Source of the DNA: Bermanella sp044597725
Lineage (GTDB): Bacteria > Pseudomonadota > Gammaproteobacteria > Pseudomonadales > Oceanobacteraceae
DNA length: 64,000 bases
NCBI RefSeq assembly: GCF_044597725.1
Contig: NZ_CP139003.1
Span: 1,798,001 to 1,862,000, forward strand
Direction: 5' to 3'
Below the pieces are notes generated by a model. It saw only the letters and a program-made list of their open reading frames with translations, was not told the DNA's origin and made no database searches. The translations under genes were made by a program, and so were the position numbers. Below are positions 41,555 through 49,602 of this stretch, piece by piece (position 1 is the first letter of the stretch; each line of letters begins with the position of its first letter).

Positions 41555-42420
41555 GTTTTATAGAGGCGGTTAATCACCCTCTGTTCGCACAATATGATGT
41601 TCATGTCAGCGTAAAGCGAGATGATCAAATTCATGCCGTGGTTAGTGGTAATAAAGTATTTAAGCTTCGTTACCATTTAGAGGCTTTCAAAACCGGCGGT
41701 TATGAATATATTGCCAGTTTTGGAGGGCCGTTTAGTAATCATTTACATGCCTTGGCTTATGTTGGATATGAGCAAGGCATTAAAACCCTTGGGATTATTC
41801 GCGGTGAACAAGTTTACCCGCTAAACCCTACACTCCAAGATTGCGTTAATTGGGGAATGGAGCTCATCCCCATTCCTCGTGTTGAATATAAACGTAAGCA
41901 CGAATCGGAGCTGTTGCAGCGCTATCTTTCCCAGTATGAATCAACTTATTTAGTGCCCGAGGGTGGTAGCGGTTTGTTGGGGGTACAGGGCGCAGAGGAT
42001 ATATTGAGTGGGGTTAGTTTAGATGATTACGATTACATTGTTTGTGCATGTGGTACTGGTACAACCGTCGCGGGACTAATTTCGAGTATTGCCCAGCAAA
42101 AGAAGACGACCTATGTTTATGCGCTTGCTGTTTTGAAAGCGAAGGAGTGGTTGCAGCAGGAGATCTCTGAATATTTAAACGGGCGAGAGCAGCAGCATAA
42201 ATATTGGCAAGTAAGTGATGAATATTGTTTTGGTGGTTATGGAAAAACCCCAAAAGAATTATTGAGTTTTATGGAAAAAGAGAGTGCACACTTACCCCTT
42301 GAGCCAATCTATACAGCAAAAGCGTGGTTTGGCTTGCAACAACTGGTGCAAACAAAACAGATAGCTAACGGTTCGCGTGTATTGTTTATACACACGGGCG
42401 GCTTACAAGGTTGGCGTTAG
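41551..42420 (+). CDS. PLP enzyme of the ACC deaminase / D-cysteine desulfhydrase family
   Basis: 289 residues, starting within the fadH stop region (ATGA overlap). PLP fold type II: the Schiff-base lysine is in SGNKVFKLRYHL, then SFGGPFSNHLHALAY, the phosphate-binding ACGTGTTVAGL, and a final FIHTGGLQGW. That last motif and the K-x-x-K spacing match ACC deaminase/D-cysteine desulfhydrase relatives. Their substrate cannot be told from sequence. Coupling with fadH is unusual for this family. The protein is slightly shorter than typical (~330). Confidence 0.83.
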   Translation: MSFIEAVNHPLFAQYDVHVSVKRDDQIHAVVSGNKVFKLRYHLEAFKTGGYEYIASFGGPFSNHLHALAYVGYEQGIKTLGIIRGEQVYPLNPTLQDCVNWGMELIPIPRVEYKRKHESELLQRYLSQYESTYLVPEGGSGLLGVQGAEDILSGVSLDDYDYIVCACGTGTTVAGLISSIAQQKKTTYVYALAVLKAKEWLQQEISEYLNGREQQHKYWQVSDEYCFGGYGKTPKELLSFMEKESAHLPLEPIYTAKAWFGLQQLVQTKQIANGSRVLFIHTGGLQGWR

Positions 42421-42470
42421 CAATCAGGGGTGTGCGCTTAAAAGTGAAAAAGCGTCACCGACCCTGATTG
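42421..42470. terminator. Stem structure between the convergent PLP-enzyme and AraC genes
   Basis: CAATCAGGGGT (42421-42431) pairs with ACCCTGATTG (42461-42470) with one bulge; an inner GTGCGCT/AGCGTCAC pair extends it. No T-run follows, so termination strength is uncertain, but the position between convergent genes fits a bidirectional terminator. Confidence 0.5.
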
Positions 42471-42484
42471 TATGCCCACCAATA

Positions 42485-43531
42485 TTAAGCCACTTCGCTA
42501 TTATCGTCTTTGTGGCCTTCGGCAGCGCACTTACTACGAAATTGTGCTGGGCTCATGCCAACGTACTTGATGAAAATGCGATCAAGTGTGCGGCGACCAG
42601 AAAATCCAATCTTCATAGCAATTTGCTCAATGCTTTGTTTGTTGTCAGTGAGCATTGTCTTCGCTTCGTCAATTCGAGACTGGGTCAAGATTGATTTAAG
42701 CGATGTGCCTTCCTGCTGCAAATGTCGATTCAAAGTGCGGGAACTAATGTGAAATAGTTCGGCCACTTCTTTTTGCGTAGCGCTGAATTCAATTCGATTC
42801 TGAACCAAAGCTTGGCGAATGCGATCACTTAGCAAGGCGCGATTATTGATTTTCTCGGCCAGGTTTTTCACTTCTGATTTTATCATATTCATAATGTGTG
42901 GGTTCGACTGGTGAAGTTGCTTGTCAAGCCAGAAAGCAGGGAATACTGCTGATACTTCCTGACAGTTAAACCGGACGGGAGCATGCAACCATCTTTCATA
43001 GGCTGACACATAGCTCGGCGGGCTAAGTGGTAATAAAAGTTGGCTGATTTTGAATTCACGACCGCACACTTGACGCAACCAATGACAAGTAATGGATAGC
43101 ATTAGATCAATACGAACCCGTTGCTCATCGGTTGGTTGTTGGGTGAATGGGAACGAAATTTTGACGCTACCATCTCCCTTGCGACTAAATGTTGGCGGTG
43201 CTTCATCACTGAACAAGATGAAGTAACGGTTCAAAAAGACTAATGCTTCACTCAAGGTCGAGCAGCATAGCAGCAGGTGCTGTAGCAAATTGTACGAGCG
43301 TGCCTCTAGGCTGGCGCCAGCGCTTAAACCAAGGTCTTGTTTTCCACTGAGTTTTGCCAGCCCATTAAACAACGCGTCTACCGTGGGTACGGGTAAACGA
43401 TTGTCCGGGTCGGCCAACATGGCTCTATCGATGCCAACACTGCCAATGGCGGTTCGCGGATCAAAGCCCATGGAACGAACATGGCTTATTACTGGATTTA
43501 TGAGTGATACAGATACACAGTCGGAAGTCAC
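42485..43531 (-). CDS. AraC-family transcription regulator
   Basis: 348 residues, with an OruR-type N-terminal sensing domain and a C-terminal AraC DNA-binding domain (about 245-340; motifs TQKEVAELFHISSRTLNRHL and IEQIAMKIGFSGRRTLDRIF, ending YVGMSPAQFR). Second AraC protein within 5 kb; the two differ clearly. Large palindromes lie upstream of its start (see 43578-43620). Confidence 0.9.
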   Translation of the reverse strand: MTSDCVSVSLINPVISHVRSMGFDPRTAIGSVGIDRAMLADPDNRLPVPTVDALFNGLAKLSGKQDLGLSAGASLEARSYNLLQHLLLCCSTLSEALVFLNRYFILFSDEAPPTFSRKGDGSVKISFPFTQQPTDEQRVRIDLMLSITCHWLRQVCGREFKISQLLLPLSPPSYVSAYERWLHAPVRFNCQEVSAVFPAFWLDKQLHQSNPHIMNMIKSEVKNLAEKINNRALLSDRIRQALVQNRIEFSATQKEVAELFHISSRTLNRHLQQEGTSLKSILTQSRIDEAKTMLTDNKQSIEQIAMKIGFSGRRTLDRIFIKYVGMSPAQFRSKCAAEGHKDDNSEVA

Positions 43532-43577
43532 CGTACTGATCCTTGTTTGTTATTTTTATTATGGATCTCTGTCCTTG

Positions 43578-43620
43578 TTCTTAGAAATGCACTAAATGTG
43601 CCATTTAATTAGTCTAAGAA
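43578..43620. promoter_or_regulatory. Long imperfect palindrome upstream of the AraC-type gene
   Basis: TTCTTAGA (43578-43585) and TCTAAGAA (43613-43620) are perfect inverted repeats; between them AAATGCAC and GTGCCATTT also pair with one bulge. It lies about 50 bases upstream of the regulator start and could be its own operator. Confidence 0.45.
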
Positions 43621-43686
43621 ATGGTGGCAGGTAATGGCTAGGTTTATGGTCTGAAAAGCGTTAATAGGAACTGGGTTGAATACGCC

Positions 43687-43721
43687 AAGTGTTACCTTAA
43701 GTATCTGTGAGGGTAACACTT
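43687..43721. repeat. 10-bp perfect inverted repeat
   Basis: AAGTGTTACC (43687-43696) and GGTAACACTT (43712-43721) with a 15-base loop. It sits about 70 bases beyond the stop of the outer-membrane gene on the minus strand and has no T-run. It could be an operator or a transcript-end hairpin. Confidence 0.5.
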
Positions 43722-43787
43722 CGGGCGGTTGAGTTGTTTCATTTTTACCCTGTTGTTCAGTGTTTTATCACCGACTGCGCCAAAGTA

Positions 43788-44501
43788 TTAAAAGTGAATC
43801 TGAATACTTGTATTAATGCCTTCAAATGTGGCAGCGGGAAAGTCGATGGCACTGAGTTCGGTAATGGCGTATTCGGTACGTATCGAAAGCCAGCTAACGG
43901 GTTGAATCATAAAGCCGTAGCCATACCAAAAATCTACACCCCAGTGGCTTTTGCCCTCGAATGTGCGTCGGCAGTAATTAACTGAGTCATTACATGGGTT
44001 CTTATTAAAAGCATCCTCGGGAGCTACCGCGTCGCCCTCGGAATCCACTGGATCTCTAGGGCCGTATATTTCTACTTCTGTGGTATCTGCTTGCCAAGCT
44101 AAAAAGCTGGCTCTGGCGTATAGCGTAAACCAAGTGTTCACTATTTTTTTGAATTTTAGTCCAGCGCCGATGCCTTGGGTGTGTAGGTCTTGAATGCCAG
44201 TAAATAATGCCTGTGAGCGATTAACGTCGCCAAAACCAATGTTGTCAAAATTGGCAGATGTGTCTTCTTCTTCGTTGGCGGGTATAAAATCGGGGTCGTT
44301 AAACTCGCTGGTGCCAAAGTCCACATAGTTCCATTCTAAGTCGAGCCATGAGGTGGACTCGGAACCAAAATCAACCCGCAATCCGTTTTCCACTTCGTCA
44401 AATGTTGCGCTTGTTGTAAAGCTTTGCCCAGCACCTAAAAAACCAGACCAGGATAAATGGGTAAACATGAGGGTACTCAGAAGAGCAATTATTCTTATCA
44501 T
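43788..44501 (-). CDS. Outer-membrane beta-barrel protein
   Basis: 237 residues from the ATG at 44501, which gives a signal peptide MIRIIALLSTLMFTHLSWS|GF; frames reaching 44573 would add 24 residues with no ribosome site. The mature protein shows alternating beta strands with aromatic girdle residues (WLDLEWNYVDFG, WFTLYARASFLAW, HWGVDFWYGYGFMI) and ends in a Phe (TSIQIHF), the BAM recognition signal. Two Cys in a loop (NPCNDSVNYCRR) may form a disulfide. OmpA/OmpW-like small barrel, function unknown. Confidence 0.75.
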   Translation of the reverse strand: MIRIIALLSTLMFTHLSWSGFLGAGQSFTTSATFDEVENGLRVDFGSESTSWLDLEWNYVDFGTSEFNDPDFIPANEEEDTSANFDNIGFGDVNRSQALFTGIQDLHTQGIGAGLKFKKIVNTWFTLYARASFLAWQADTTEVEIYGPRDPVDSEGDAVAPEDAFNKNPCNDSVNYCRRTFEGKSHWGVDFWYGYGFMIQPVSWLSIRTEYAITELSAIDFPAATFEGINTSIQIHF

Positions 44502-44625
44502 TGGGACGCTCATTATTATTGTTATATGAGAATATTGGCGGCCTATTCTAACCACTCCCCAAAGATCTGTCATGGTCTGTAAAGATTAAAAGCACAGACT
44601 ATCGTGCATAATTTACCAGCAGGAA

Positions 44626-45666
44626 TTATTGGGTTTGCTTTAATTGCGCCTCTAACTTGGAGATTGTTTCTTCAAGTTGTTGAATTTGTTGTTGATAGCG
44701 GGCCGCTGTGTTTTGTTGGTCGAGTTTTGATTGTGCTTGCTTTAAGCGCATTTCGGCCGCTTGTGCGAGTGCAATTGATTGGCTGTTAAGGGGTAAGTGG
44801 GTTTGTGGGTTTTCATTCAGAGATTTGGCAATTCGAATGAGTAAGCTTTCAACCCAGAGGGCGTGTTGCTCTGCACTGGTTGCATTGAGTTTTACCAAGG
44901 GTTTGGCGGTTTGCGCAATGTACATGGCACGTTGTGCTTGGCGTTGTGCTTGTGAGCTTTTGTTGGCAATGTCGTTACGTTGTTTGGGTGCGGTTTCAAT
45001 TTTTTCTTCAAGTGCTTCTACAGCCTGCTGTGCTTGGTTATACGTTTTTTCCGCAAACTCATCTGCATCGCTCTGCTTGGCTTTGTCTAAAGCAAGTTGT
45101 ACCGGTGCCAGGTGGCGTCGTTTTAAGGTTTTAATTTCAAGGTCGGCAATATCTTCGAGTATCGATTCTTGTTTTGATTGTGCTGGCCCTATGTTGCCTT
45201 GTTCAATGAATCCAACCGCAATGCGAAACTCATCGAGCAGGTCATTAAAGTCGTTGCTTAGTGTGCGGTGGCTATCAAGTTCTCTTAACATATCAAAGCC
45301 TTGCAAACTTGCAGCAAGCTCTTGTTTTACAGTGGGTTTAATGTCTAATCCGCGCTTATAAAATGCCTCTGCTTTTAATGCTTCGGCTTTGGCTTGTACG
45401 TCTTGGTTGTTTTCGGCATCAAGCTCTATGGCTTGCTTGAGGGCGGCGTCACCATTTTCCATATAGTTTGGGCTGAAGAAGAATAGGTCTTGTTGTTGTG
45501 CCGAGAGCTGCAGTGTTTTTGCACGTGCAATAACATCCGATGTGCTGCCATTATCTGCTTGTGCCTGAGTTGTGGCTGCTTGTTCTATTTCTTTAATGTC
45601 TTTTAGTTGGGGTCCAGAGCAGGCGGCTAATAATAGGGCTATTAAAACTGGGGTAATAAAACGCAT
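44626..45666 (-). CDS. Coiled-coil lipoprotein
   Basis: 346 residues from ATG 45666 (GAGG ribosome site; the ATG ten codons earlier has none). Lipobox LLAAC with Cys16, +2 Ser, so probably outer membrane. The rest is almost all helical, Ala/Gln/Glu-rich, with a terminal coiled coil (IQQLEETISKLEAQLKQT). It resembles DUF4398-type lipoproteins, and the repeat-like middle part suggests a helical scaffold. No enzyme motif. Confidence 0.75.
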   Translation of the reverse strand: MRFITPVLIALLLAACSGPQLKDIKEIEQAATTQAQADNGSTSDVIARAKTLQLSAQQQDLFFFSPNYMENGDAALKQAIELDAENNQDVQAKAEALKAEAFYKRGLDIKPTVKQELAASLQGFDMLRELDSHRTLSNDFNDLLDEFRIAVGFIEQGNIGPAQSKQESILEDIADLEIKTLKRRHLAPVQLALDKAKQSDADEFAEKTYNQAQQAVEALEEKIETAPKQRNDIANKSSQAQRQAQRAMYIAQTAKPLVKLNATSAEQHALWVESLLIRIAKSLNENPQTHLPLNSQSIALAQAAEMRLKQAQSKLDQQNTAARYQQQIQQLEETISKLEAQLKQTQ

Positions 45667-45727
45667 ATCAACCTCGCTCAAGACACTTAGATGCAAAACA
45701 ACAGTTTAGCAAAGTGAGCATAATGCA

Positions 45728-46198
45728 CTAGTGCATTTGCAGTATTTCAAATTTATGTTCGGCAAGCACTTTGGCTTCTTTTAATACTTGCTCTTTGTTT
45801 TCCTCTTCTAAGGTAAAACGTTCTTGGTCTAGCTTGAATTGCTGCTTTGGTGTTAGTGCTTTATATGCATCGTGGGTTGGCATATGAATGGTTTTTGCAA
45901 AGTGCATACGTATGGTGGCAAATTCAGGTTTGTGTTGCAGCGATTCATCTAGGCGATCCATGAGCACGCCAAGTCGTAAGCAACCCTCTGTAATTTCGCA
46001 TTGGCCCTGAACCATAGAGCTTGCAATAAATCGAATATCCGCGGCTACATCGTCTCTATGGGCTTGCCATGCTGCTTTGTTTTTTGCTATGGCCTGGGCT
46101 TGCTCTTTGCGTGCCTTGCTAAGTTTAATTAGGTAATAGGCAGCAATGGCAATAAGTACGGTAATAATCGCCGCACCCGCGATAAGTAGTGATGTCAT
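45728..46198 (-). CDS. DUF2489-domain membrane protein
   Basis: 156 residues with one N-terminal membrane helix (about 4-24) and a conserved cytoplasmic part (ADIRFIASSMVQGQCEITEGCLRLGVLMD) typical of DUF2489. Function unknown. It precedes the coiled-coil lipoprotein gene in the same orientation (about 60 bases), so the two may be co-transcribed. Confidence 0.8.
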   Translation of the reverse strand: MTSLLIAGAAIITVLIAIAAYYLIKLSKARKEQAQAIAKNKAAWQAHRDDVAADIRFIASSMVQGQCEITEGCLRLGVLMDRLDESLQHKPEFATIRMHFAKTIHMPTHDAYKALTPKQQFKLDQERFTLEEENKEQVLKEAKVLAEHKFEILQMH

Positions 46199-46259
46199 AG
46201 TTCCTCCAAAAGGGGAGTATTATGGGTTCTATGTGCCAATAAACAAGTGGAAGCGCAAA

Positions 46260-46400
46260 TTACTTAGCAAATCGGCAACCTGAGGTTTGGTTGGTCTCTA
46301 CATAGCGGACTTTAAAGCTCGCTTTTCCACGGTTTGCTACCACCTCAAAATGGGTGTCTTTTGGTTTATTCGTTGGAGGGGGCTGTGGGTTTGGCTTCAT
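46260..46400 (-). CDS. 46-residue small protein overlapping the sulP 3' end
   Basis: A short minus-strand frame from ATG 46400 to TAA at 46260-46262, overlapping the last 35 bases of the SulP gene in another frame. GGGAG lies 6 bases before the ATG. The product starts MKPNPQPPPTNKPKD, continues THFEVVANRGKASFKVRYVE and ends TNQTSGCRFAK. The second part looks like a folded small domain with one Cys rather than random translation. Codon use and the ribosome site support it. It would be third in the arsR-sulP operon. Family unknown to me. Confidence 0.6.
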   Translation of the reverse strand: MKPNPQPPPTNKPKDTHFEVVANRGKASFKVRYVETNQTSGCRFAK

Positions 46401-47997
46401 GGTCTTCTCCCAAAGCTTTAAAAGCTTCATCTGTACTTAGGTAGACTTTACCTGGCGCAATTAGTTCGACGATTTTGACGCGATGCAGTTTATCCATAAT
46501 AGGGCCCTTAACCTCAGCTAGGTTGAGGGTAATGCCAGTCTTTCTTGCTTGATGAGCCAAGCTTTCTAGTAGCTCAATGCCGTCTGAGTCGATGATGTTA
46601 ACGGCCGAGCAAACCAGTAATAAATGTTGGGTTTGAGGATGCTGCTTTAGGGCGTCATTAATATAATTTTCCACGGTTTCACGATTGGCAAAGTGCAAGC
46701 CTTCATCAATGCGAATCGCCAATAAATGTGGGTATGTAATGACGTTAAAGCGCTTAATGTTACGAAAATGCTGTGTATCGGGAATACGCCCAATGATGGC
46801 AATATGTGGTTTGGCAGCATTGCGCAGTAAAAAGATGATCGAAGTGGCCACGCCCAGTGCGATGCCAAGCTCAATACCCAGAATAAACACCCCTAAGAAG
46901 CTGGCTAACCAAATACTGTTATCTTGAGGGTGTAGTCGCCAGTATTTATAAAGCGGTTGCATATCAATTAGTGACCAAACGGCTACGGCGACAATGGCAC
47001 CTAAAACCGGTTTAGCCATGTAAGCGATTAGGTTGGGGGCCAGCAGTAAAAAGCCCAAAACAAATACTGCAGTAAAAACCCCCGCTAAAGGCGATTGAGC
47101 ACCTGCATCTTGGTTGACCATTGAACGACCCAGCCCACCGGATACGGGGTATCCATTAAAGACGTATGACGCTAGATTGGCGCTGCCCAAGCCCATTAGC
47201 TCTTGATTAGGGCGGACGCGTTCTTGGTGTGGCTTGGCTAGGGTTTTAGCCACGGAAGTACTTTCTAAGAAAACCAAAAGTGCTATCAGCAGTGCGCTCG
47301 GTAACAGGTTAAGATAAAACTGAATGGAATTATGCACTGGCAGTGTGATTTGAAAAATATTCGCTAACGAGTCAATTTCAATATTGGCAATATTGAGACT
47401 GGGCAACCATTTGATAACAGCCATGCCCATTATTAATACAAAAAGCGGCCCAAGCTTACCAAAAGGTGAAGGAATCAAGGTTTTTATGGCAATTAATATA
47501 AGTATGCTCACCGCGCTTATGATGGCGCTATTTAAATGCCATGCGTCGGTTTCGAGAATGGGGGCGGCCAGCATTAAATTAAATTGTTTATAAATAATGA
47601 GTATGGCGGCGGCAGTGGTGAAGCCTTTAATTACGGGGTGGCCAATAAAGTTAACGAGTTGCCCTAGGTTTAAAAAGCGGATGGCAAATAGAATGGCAGC
47701 AACCATTATGGCAAGTGATTGCGCGGCTAAAGCGATTTGCTCTTGGGGTAGCCCCAATACCCCTTGGCCCACCATCAAGCTGACAATGGCGCCTGGGCCA
47801 ATTGCCATTGCGCGGCTATTACCAAATAGGGCATAGGCTGCCAGCGGTGCTACACAGCTGGCTAATGCCAAAGTGGGGGGAAGCCCCGCTAGCAATCCAT
47901 AGCCAATGGCTTGCGGGATAATCAGGCAGGCAACGATTAAGCCGGCAGAAACCTCTTGGCCATAATTAATTGAACGTTGACGCCATGGAAAGAACAT
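46366..47997 (-). CDS. SulP-family anion transporter with STAS domain
   Basis: 543 residues: about 12 membrane helices and a C-terminal STAS domain (LLLVCSAVNIIDSDGIELLESL near 470-490). The SulP motifs QAIGYGLLAGLPP near the start and NGYPVSGGLGRSMVNQDAGA are clear. Substrate could be sulfate, bicarbonate or another anion; the link with a persulfide-type ArsR regulator favours a sulfur anion. The gene starts 4 bases after the arsR stop. Confidence 0.88.
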   Translation of the reverse strand: MFFPWRQRSINYGQEVSAGLIVACLIIPQAIGYGLLAGLPPTLALASCVAPLAAYALFGNSRAMAIGPGAIVSLMVGQGVLGLPQEQIALAAQSLAIMVAAILFAIRFLNLGQLVNFIGHPVIKGFTTAAAILIIYKQFNLMLAAPILETDAWHLNSAIISAVSILILIAIKTLIPSPFGKLGPLFVLIMGMAVIKWLPSLNIANIEIDSLANIFQITLPVHNSIQFYLNLLPSALLIALLVFLESTSVAKTLAKPHQERVRPNQELMGLGSANLASYVFNGYPVSGGLGRSMVNQDAGAQSPLAGVFTAVFVLGFLLLAPNLIAYMAKPVLGAIVAVAVWSLIDMQPLYKYWRLHPQDNSIWLASFLGVFILGIELGIALGVATSIIFLLRNAAKPHIAIIGRIPDTQHFRNIKRFNVITYPHLLAIRIDEGLHFANRETVENYINDALKQHPQTQHLLLVCSAVNIIDSDGIELLESLAHQARKTGITLNLAEVKGPIMDKLHRVKIVELIAPGKVYLSTDEAFKALGEDHEAKPTAPSNE

Positions 47998-48000
47998 AAA

Positions 48001-48327
48001 CTAGGTTAAATCTGAGCAGTAGATGCTTTGCAGTACGTCGATAACAGCTTTAGCTTTGGTGCCTTGTAAAGAGTAGTAGATGGTCTGCGCGTCGCGGCGG
48101 GTTTGCACCAGTTCTTCGCGGCGTAACCATGCTAAGTGTTGGCTTAAAGCCGACTGGCTTAGCGTTAGGCGTTCATTGAGTTCGGAAACGTTGAGTTCTC
48201 CTTGAGCTAACGAGCATAAAACCATGAGTCGGTTTTCGTTGGCCAGGGCCTTAAGTAGTTGCGACGCATCCCGTGCGTGCTGTTCTAGTTCTTCTGCTGG
48301 ATTGGTGTTGGTCACAGTTTGCCCCAT
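48001..48327 (-). CDS. ArsR-family regulator, BigR/SqrR/YgaV-like (reactive sulfur sensor)
   Basis: 108 residues, winged-helix ArsR repressor. The recognition helix is LTLSQSALSQHLAWLRREEL. Two cysteines, Cys38 (RLMVLCSL) and Cys104 (SIYCSDLT), are 66 residues apart, the same spacing as the redox-active Cys41/Cys107 pair of SqrR and Cys42/Cys108 of BigR, which form a polysulfide link with persulfides. No metal-binding ArsR motif is seen. It heads an operon with SulP. A palindrome TAGCTCAGCTA (48367-48377) lies 40 bases upstream and may be its operator. Confidence 0.85.
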   Translation of the reverse strand: MGQTVTNTNPAEELEQHARDASQLLKALANENRLMVLCSLAQGELNVSELNERLTLSQSALSQHLAWLRREELVQTRRDAQTIYYSLQGTKAKAVIDVLQSIYCSDLT

Positions 48328-48366
48328 ATTTCGCGTTTATCGGTTTAATATTACCATAAAACATTC

Positions 48367-48377
48367 TAGCTCAGCTA
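48367..48377. promoter_or_regulatory. Candidate operator upstream of the arsR-sulP operon
   Basis: TAGCT-C-AGCTA is a perfect short palindrome about 40 bases before the arsR start, in the region where ArsR-type autorepression is usual. TAATATTA at 48346-48353 is a second AT-rich palindrome nearby. Confidence 0.35.
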
Positions 48378-48497
48378 AATTAGTTGTTCCTAATGTTTGT
48401 GAAATTAAGTTTTGGGCATAAAAAGCCAATCTGTTGTGCATTTTCATTCTAGTCTGCTAGTTTTAAGGTGACCAACTTTAAATGGGCAGGGAAAACT

Positions 48498-48941
48498 ATG
48501 GCGTTTTCAAATCGCTGGGTGCTAGCGGACGGTACGTTACATAACGACCCCATTACAATTCGATATCGAGAAGAAGTAGATCAGTATCGTCAGTCAGGAC
48601 AGTTTCCTCATTGTATTCAAATAGAGTGGGAAGCCGAGGACGTTGACGCCACCACGGGCTACCCCAGTGAGCAAGAGCTAATTAAGATTGATGAGTTTAA
48701 TAAAAAGCTCATGGCTGCGGTTGAAGCCGAGCCTTGTGGGATTGTGGTGATGATTCTTATGGCTCAAGGTGTGAATCAATGGATTATGCAAGTGAGTGAT
48801 AACGAAAAACTGCAACAAGCATTAGACACTATTCCTACCGATACTGGCTTGTATCCTATTCAGGTCACAACCGAAGAAGATCAAGACTGGGAAACATTTA
48901 CCCAATTAAGAGACGCTATTCAGCCTGCCCCGCAAGACTAA
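48498..48941 (+). CDS. Conserved hypothetical protein (DUF695-like)
   Basis: 147 residues from ATG 48498; the frame opens ten codons earlier but this ATG has CAGGG before it. Mixed alpha/beta cytoplasmic protein with segments RWVLADGTLHNDPITIRYRE, HCIQIEWEAED and WIMQVSDNEKLQQAL that resemble the DUF695 family of unknown function. Single gene upstream of tpx. Confidence 0.6.
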   Translation: MAFSNRWVLADGTLHNDPITIRYREEVDQYRQSGQFPHCIQIEWEAEDVDATTGYPSEQELIKIDEFNKKLMAAVEAEPCGIVVMILMAQGVNQWIMQVSDNEKLQQALDTIPTDTGLYPIQVTTEEDQDWETFTQLRDAIQPAPQD

Positions 48942-49028
48942 ATTTTTATGCATCCAAAAGGGCTTGCCACACGTAGATACAAGGCCGTATCCTACATTCA
49001 CCTAGAATAATTTTGAGGAGTAAAAACG

Positions 49029-49529
49029 ATGGCGAAAGTTACATTGCAAGGCAACGAAATTGAAACAAGCGGTACTTTACCTAATGTGGGTGCTAAAGCA
49101 CCTGAGTTTACCCTGACCAAAGACGATTTATCGGATATGTCTTTGGGTGATCTAGCGGGTAAAAAAGTGGTACTTAATATTTTCCCGTCGGTTGATACAT
49201 CTACCTGCGCTAATTCAGTTCGTAAATTTAATGAAAAAGCATCAGCGCTAGAAAATACTCAGGTAGTTTGTGTGGCTGCCGATTTACCATTTGCCATGGC
49301 GCGCTTTTGCGGTGCTGAAGGAATTGAGAATGTGGTGAACGGATCAAGTTTCCGTTCTAGTTTTGGTAAGGACTATGGTGTGGAATTTGTATCGGGCCCG
49401 CTAACTGGTTTGCTTTCTCGTGCGGTTGTGGTACTGAATGAAAAGGGTGAGGTTGTGCATACTGAGCAAGTAGCAGAAATTGCCGACGAACCTGATTACG
49501 AGTCTGCTTTAAAAGCACTAGGCGCGTAA
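49029..49529 (+). CDS. tpx: Thiol peroxidase (2-Cys peroxiredoxin)
   Basis: 166 residues. Peroxidatic Cys60 in NIFPSVDTSTCANSVR and resolving Cys94 in FAMARFCGAEG, the exact Tpx arrangement. Reduces peroxides, preferring alkyl hydroperoxides, with electrons from thioredoxin. TTGAGGAG is the ribosome site. Followed by a strong terminator. Confidence 0.96.
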   Translation: MAKVTLQGNEIETSGTLPNVGAKAPEFTLTKDDLSDMSLGDLAGKKVVLNIFPSVDTSTCANSVRKFNEKASALENTQVVCVAADLPFAMARFCGAEGIENVVNGSSFRSSFGKDYGVEFVSGPLTGLLSRAVVVLNEKGEVVHTEQVAEIADEPDYESALKALGA

Positions 49530-49543
49530 TTATCGTAGAAAAA

Positions 49544-49582
49544 TAAAAAAGCCCATTACCTTTAGGTAGTGGGCTTTTTTTT
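49544..49582. terminator. Bidirectional rho-independent terminator
   Basis: Long A-run, stem AGCCCATTACCT/AGGTAGTGGGCT (about 49549-49575, one G-T pair), then a T-run of eight. It serves tpx on the plus strand and trhO on the minus strand. Confidence 0.9.
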
Positions 49583-49602
49583 GTGTCGAGCGTAAGGGTA
49601 CG

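Noticed and set aside
44708..45361. 217-codon plus-strand frame opposite the coiled-coil lipoprotein
   Set aside because: It is antisense to a well-supported lipoprotein gene; its Cys/Ser/Ala-rich translation is typical of antisense frames.
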